DNA of 7,975 nucleotides from Nitrospirae bacterium CG1_02_44_142 (GTDB taxonomy: Bacteria > Nitrospirota > Thermodesulfovibrionia > Thermodesulfovibrionales > UBA1546), in assembly GCA_001871685.1 (NCBI GenBank), contig MNVK01000052.1, positions 1 to 7,975 of the forward strand, given 5' to 3'. Each line of letters opens with the position of its first letter. Position 1 is the stretch's first letter. Of this stretch, positions 6,014 through 7,975 are shown piece after piece. Under the pieces are notes generated by a model, which saw only the letters and a list, made by a program, of their open reading frames with translations, had not been told where the DNA came from and made no database searches. The position numbers and the translations under genes were made by a program.

Positions 6014-6577
6014 ATGACCACGGCGCTGTTAGAAAAAGAGCAGACTAAAAAACGATACACCTATGAAGACTATGAAAAACTGCCGGAAGGCGCGCCCTAT
6101 CAACTAATAGGAGGAGAATTAATTATGACGCCCTCGCCTATGCCTTATCATCAGATAATCGTAAGGAATATCGGATTTGAGTTGCTGAAGTTTAATGAAC
6201 AGAGGAGGCTCGGAGAGGTTATCTTTGCCCCGATGGACGTCTATCTCTCAGAGACCGAGACCTATCAGCCTGATATAATCTTTATCTCAAAGGACAGGGT
6301 CAATATCATAGGTGAAAAAAAGATAGAGGCCGCCCCCGACCTGGTGATAGAGATACTGTCCCCATCAACCGCATATTATGATTTAAGACACAAAAAGCGC
6401 ATATACGAAAAATCAGGGGTAAAGGAATACTGGATAGTGGACCCCATGGAAAAGGGCCTTGAGGTCTATGAGAATGTCAACGGAGAATTCAAAGTCTTTA
6501 GTCAGGCACAGGAGAAAGACAGAGTAAAGTCAAAACTCCTTGAAGGGTTCGGGGTAGAGTTAGAGAAGGCATTTTAA
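6014..6577 (+). CDS. Uma2 family (DUF820) PD-(D/E)XK-like putative nuclease
   Basis: A 187-residue protein, the usual size for Uma2. The fold is that of PD-(D/E)XK restriction-like endonucleases. Likely active-site residues are Asp87 in YQPDIIFIS and Glu113 in APDLVIEILSPST. The signature LRHKKRIYEKSGVKEYWIVDP (Leu124 to Pro144) is textbook Uma2, and Glu35 in LIGGELIMTP is the usual amino-terminal acidic residue. Family members are abundant in cyanobacteria and other environmental bacteria; most have no proven role and some are thought to travel with mobile DNA. Translation starts at an ATG with GGAGGTG 5 bases upstream, behind a good sigma-70 promoter. The next gene follows after 46 bases, so a shared transcript with the toxin-antitoxin pair is plausible but not proven. 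Confidence 0.88.
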   Translation: MTTALLEKEQTKKRYTYEDYEKLPEGAPYQLIGGELIMTPSPMPYHQIIVRNIGFELLKFNEQRRLGEVIFAPMDVYLSETETYQPDIIFISKDRVNIIGEKKIEAAPDLVIEILSPSTAYYDLRHKKRIYEKSGVKEYWIVDPMEKGLEVYENVNGEFKVFSQAQEKDRVKSKLLEGFGVELEKAF

Positions 6578-6623
6578 ATGACATTTTCATTCACTTAACA
6601 CAAATTCTTAGTAGGAGGCAGTT

Positions 6624-6854
6624 ATGGGCTATTTAGAGAAAATAGAGATCAATCCGAGAGTTTGTAATGGAAAACCTGTTATTAAAGGGACAAGAATTCC
6701 CGTAACGGTTATACTTGATCAGATTGCAGAAGGTGAGACATGGCAGTATCTGCTTGACGGATACCCCGAGTTGACAGTGGAAGATATCAAGGCTGCTTTG
6801 CAGTATGCCAGGTCATCTATTGAACACTCCGAGTTGGAAGCCGTAACTGCCTGA
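6624..6854 (+). CDS. DUF433 family antitoxin-like protein
   Basis: A 76-residue DUF433 protein with the family signature almost intact: INPRVCNGKPVIKGTRIPV (residues 9-27), then YPELTVEDIKAALQYA (45-60). DUF433 proteins carry a small helix-turn-helix-like domain and are commonly encoded just before a PIN-like toxin gene; they are taken to neutralise that toxin and to bind their own promoter. AGGAGG (6613-6618) lies 5 bases before the ATG. The stop codon is one base away from the start of the next gene (TGATATG), the tight coupling expected of a toxin-antitoxin operon. No strong promoter is visible in the 46 bases upstream, so it may depend on the Uma2 promoter. Confidence 0.9.
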   Translation: MGYLEKIEINPRVCNGKPVIKGTRIPVTVILDQIAEGETWQYLLDGYPELTVEDIKAALQYARSSIEHSELEAVTA

Positions 6855-6855
6855 T

Positions 6856-7221
6856 ATGCTGAGACTATATCTTGATCAGATGTTTAATCTTAGGATTGCC
6901 GATGCGCTTCGGATAAACGGATATGATGTGTCGCGCGCCTCAGAAGCAGGGCAAGCAAGATCAGATGATGAAGATATTTTAAAGAAAGCGATTACAGATA
7001 ATCGTATTCTCATTACGCTTGATGAGCATTTCGGTGATTGGACGGTTCTTCCCTTACGGCAGCATTCTGGGGTTATTCGCATTAAAATTAATCCGACAAC
7101 CTCAGAAAAAATTATAAAAATTCTTGTTCCTTTTTTAAAGAACCACAGACATGAGGAGTTTAAAGACCACCTTGTGATTCTATCAGCGCATCGGGCGAAA
7201 TGGATTCTGACGGCCCAGTGA
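6856..7221 (+). CDS. DUF5615 family PIN-like toxin
   Basis: A 121-residue protein of the DUF5615 (Mut7-C/PIN-like) family, usually partnered with DUF433. Acidic residues expected in a PIN-type ribonuclease site are visible: Asp7 in LYLDQMF, the SDDEDI cluster at 36-41, and Asp56/Asp61 in ITLDEHFGDW. The amino end LYLDQMFNLRIADALRINGY matches the family's opening strand and helix, though DQMF replaces the more usual DENF. The product is inferred to be an RNA-cleaving toxin held in check by the upstream DUF433 protein. Only a poor ribosome site precedes the ATG (TTGGAAG, well upstream), so translation is probably coupled to the antitoxin. The gene appears complete. Confidence 0.87.
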   Translation: MLRLYLDQMFNLRIADALRINGYDVSRASEAGQARSDDEDILKKAITDNRILITLDEHFGDWTVLPLRQHSGVIRIKINPTTSEKIIKILVPFLKNHRHEEFKDHLVILSAHRAKWILTAQ

Positions 7222-7285
7222 TACAACTATGATACAAAATACTCCATATCTGCCACTCGACTTGATTGGAGAATCCAGACGCCGT

Positions 7286-7304
7286 CCCCCGATTAAATCG
7301 GGGG
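7286..7304. repeat. Perfect 9-bp-arm palindrome CCCCCGATT-A-AATCGGGGG
   Basis: This lies 65 bases after the DUF5615 stop. It is a strong stem without a following T-run, so a poor intrinsic terminator by itself; T-richness begins only about 30 bases later. It is a different sequence from the CCCCCCCTT palindromes. Confidence 0.75.
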
Positions 7305-7410
7305 AACTATACAAAAATCGTATAATTTTCAACTTTTTTACGAATGAACCAAATGTTTTTTTGGTTGCAGGGAGCAAAACAGCGCTAAATGCCATTATAC
7401 GGCTTTTATA

Positions 7411-7425
7411 TGACAATTTTTGTCA
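7411..7425. promoter_or_regulatory. Candidate enhancer dyad TGACAA-TTT-TTGTCA
   Basis: A perfect 6-bp inverted repeat centred at 7418, about 104 bases upstream of the start predicted for the sigma-54-like promoter. This is a normal distance for an activator (bacterial enhancer-binding protein) site. The assignment depends on the promoter being real. Confidence 0.35.
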
Positions 7426-7495
7426 GGCATTTTGCAGGAAGACAAGAAATCTCATAGTACCCATTGATTTTGCGTAATATTTTTAGTCATTGAAG

Positions 7496-7512
7496 TGGCA
7501 TGAAAACTGCTT
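7496..7512 (+). promoter_or_regulatory. Sigma-54-like promoter for the prepilin
   Basis: TGGCATG-AAAA-CTGCTT: GG at 7497-7498 and GC at 7509-7510 are separated by exactly 10 bases as required, and most of the TGGCACG-N4-TTGCWT consensus is kept. Pilin genes of Geobacter and Pseudomonas are known to use sigma-54 with PilR. Transcription would start near 7522, leaving an unusually long leader of about 270 bases. Confidence 0.5.
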
Positions 7513-7537
7513 CTTATAGTAAATGAAATAGATAACG

Positions 7538-7607
7538 CCCCCCATCCCCCTCTTAAGTTAAGAGGGGGCGAGGGGGAGTTAAGTTTTCCCTCCCCTGGCG
7601 GGAGGGG
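7538..7607. repeat. Two adjacent G/C-rich palindromes
   Basis: The first (7538-7576) has a perfect 11-bp stem CCCCCTCTTAA (7546-7556) / TTAAGAGGGGG (7558-7568) with outer C/G runs, a variant of the palindrome found inside the activase. The second (7588-7606) has CCCTCCC / GGGAGGG around CTGGC. Both lie in the predicted prepilin leader and could attenuate or stabilise that transcript. Confidence 0.85.
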
Positions 7608-7685
7608 TTATGGGAAGGGGATTGAAATCGTTCAAATTAGGTGCAAATATATATATACAAATTAAAGGAGGTGAGGGAAAGACAG

Positions 7686-7748
7686 TAGGTAGTAGACAGG
7701 AAAAAGCAGGCAGTAGACAGTAGGTAGTAGATTGTAGGTAGTAGACAG
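7686..7748. repeat. TAGNNNG heptamer array
   Basis: Two units (TAGGTAG, TAGACAG) occupy 7686-7699. Five consecutive 7-bp units occupy 7714-7748: TAGACAG, TAGGTAG, TAGATTG, TAGGTAG, TAGACAG. The array lies between an unused Shine-Dalgarno-like site and the prepilin gene. Confidence 0.85.
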
Positions 7749-7757
7749 GTAGAAATG

Positions 7758-7772
7758 GTGGTCGTTGACCAC
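7758..7772 (+). promoter_or_regulatory. Hairpin GTGGTC-GTT-GACCAC before the prepilin ribosome site
   Basis: A perfect 6-bp stem with a 3-base loop ends 10 bases before AAGGAGGA (7783-7790), the ribosome site of the prepilin. It may influence access to that site, or be only another short repeat. Confidence 0.4.
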
Positions 7773-7793
7773 TGACACTAAAAAGGAGGAAAC

Positions 7794-7975
7794 ATGTATA
7801 AGGCAATGAACAATATAAAGGAGCAAAAGGGCTTTACCCTTATTGAGCTTCTTATCGTTGTGGCAATTATCGGAATCCTTGCCGCAATAGCTGTCCCTGC
7901 ATTCATGGGCCAGCAGAAAAAGGCAAAGTGGCGTGCACTTCAGGCGTCATGCGATGGAGCAAGTAAACAGGCAGC
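7794..7975 (+). CDS. Type IV prepilin, amino-terminal part (cut by window edge)
   Basis: The first 60 codons of a type IV pilin or pseudopilin, running off the right edge. A 13-residue positively charged leader (MYKAMNNIKEQKG) is followed by the class III signal FTLIELLIVVAIIGILAAIA. Prepilin peptidase (PilD) would cut after Gly13 and methylate Phe14; Glu5 of the mature protein, needed for assembly, is present. The hydrophobic helix continues to about residue 38, then a basic region (GQQKKAKWRALQ) and a cysteine at about residue 53. The ATG has AAGGAGGA 3 bases upstream. A sigma-54-like promoter lies about 290 bases upstream. Sequence this short cannot separate the major pilin (PilA) from a minor pilin or a type II secretion pseudopilin, though the long ILAAIAVPAF helix favours PilA-like. 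Confidence 0.9.
   Translation, partial: MYKAMNNIKEQKGFTLIELLIVVAIIGILAAIAVPAFMGQQKKAKWRALQASCDGASKQA

Larger units (their letters stand above)
7222..7793. other. 572-base intergenic region upstream of the prepilin
   Basis: No gene is supported here. In order it holds a 19-bp palindrome (7286-7304), a TGACAA/TTGTCA dyad (7411-7425), a sigma-54-like promoter (7496-7512), two GC-rich palindromes (7538-7607), an unused Shine-Dalgarno-like AAAGGAGGTGA (7664-7674), a heptamer array (7686-7748) and a small hairpin near the prepilin ribosome site (7758-7772). Confidence 0.7.

Noticed and set aside
7229..7477. 82-codon plus-strand open frame after the toxin gene
   Set aside because: There is no ribosome site, no recognisable family, it runs through a palindrome (7286-7304) and overlaps the enhancer-like dyad; its composition looks non-coding.
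7579..7806. 75-codon minus-strand open frame opposite the prepilin leader
   Set aside because: It is made of the palindrome and heptamer repeats read backwards and overlaps the well-supported prepilin start.

Overview
The window most resembles accessory-rich chromosome of an anaerobic Gram-negative bacterium, plausibly Nitrospirota (Thermodesulfovibrio-like) or a deltaproteobacterial relative. This rests on gene content only: a very long fused acyl-CoA dehydratase activase, a tiny AURKAIP1/COX24-domain protein, Uma2 and DUF433/DUF5615 genes, and a type IV prepilin behind a sigma-54-like promoter. I could not run a taxonomic search, so the assignment is tentative.

Layout. At 21-869 (+) lies a secreted DUF1460 / NlpC-P60-like amidase whose amino end is built of repeats and whose true start may lie left of the window. 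It converges with two minus-strand genes: a 32-codon bS22/mS38-like basic protein (1070-1168), then the large activase (1277-5926). The convergent gap (870-1069) holds a long imperfect inverted repeat of MITE or terminator type. A short divergent promoter region (5927-6013) separates the activase from a plus-strand cluster: Uma2 family nuclease (6014-6577), DUF433 antitoxin-like protein (6624-6854) and DUF5615 PIN-like toxin (6856-7221). A 572-base gap follows (7222-7793). It carries palindromes, a candidate enhancer dyad, a sigma-54-like promoter, two GC-rich hairpins and a heptamer array. The window ends in the first 60 codons of a type IV prepilin (7794 onward).

The striking property of the window is its repeats. 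Two kinds occur together. The first is a C/G-rich palindrome of about 43 bp with a CCCCCCCTT / AAGGGGGGG stem. The second is short tandem words of exactly 7 or 8 bp (GGTGAATG, GGGTCAAA, TATTCTG, ACGCTGA, GATACAN, TAGNNNG). They sit between genes but also inside genes. The activase reading frame absorbs six such blocks, mostly at apparent inter-domain linkers. The four palindromes among them share one orientation and one frame (PPHPPLAKGGITGGV and variants), and the octamers are read as a PIHPFTHS peptide. Two blocks 1.2 kb apart are identical over 60 of 63 bases, so spread or homogenisation was recent. This resembles the Rickettsia palindromic elements that insert in frame, but with different sequences and an added microsatellite-like partner. 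It is the best candidate here for an undescribed element system.

Functionally the genes do not form one pathway. The activase is probably an ATP-driven electron-transfer protein of low-potential anaerobic metabolism, the DUF433/DUF5615 pair is a toxin-antitoxin-like module, and the amidase and prepilin belong to the cell envelope.
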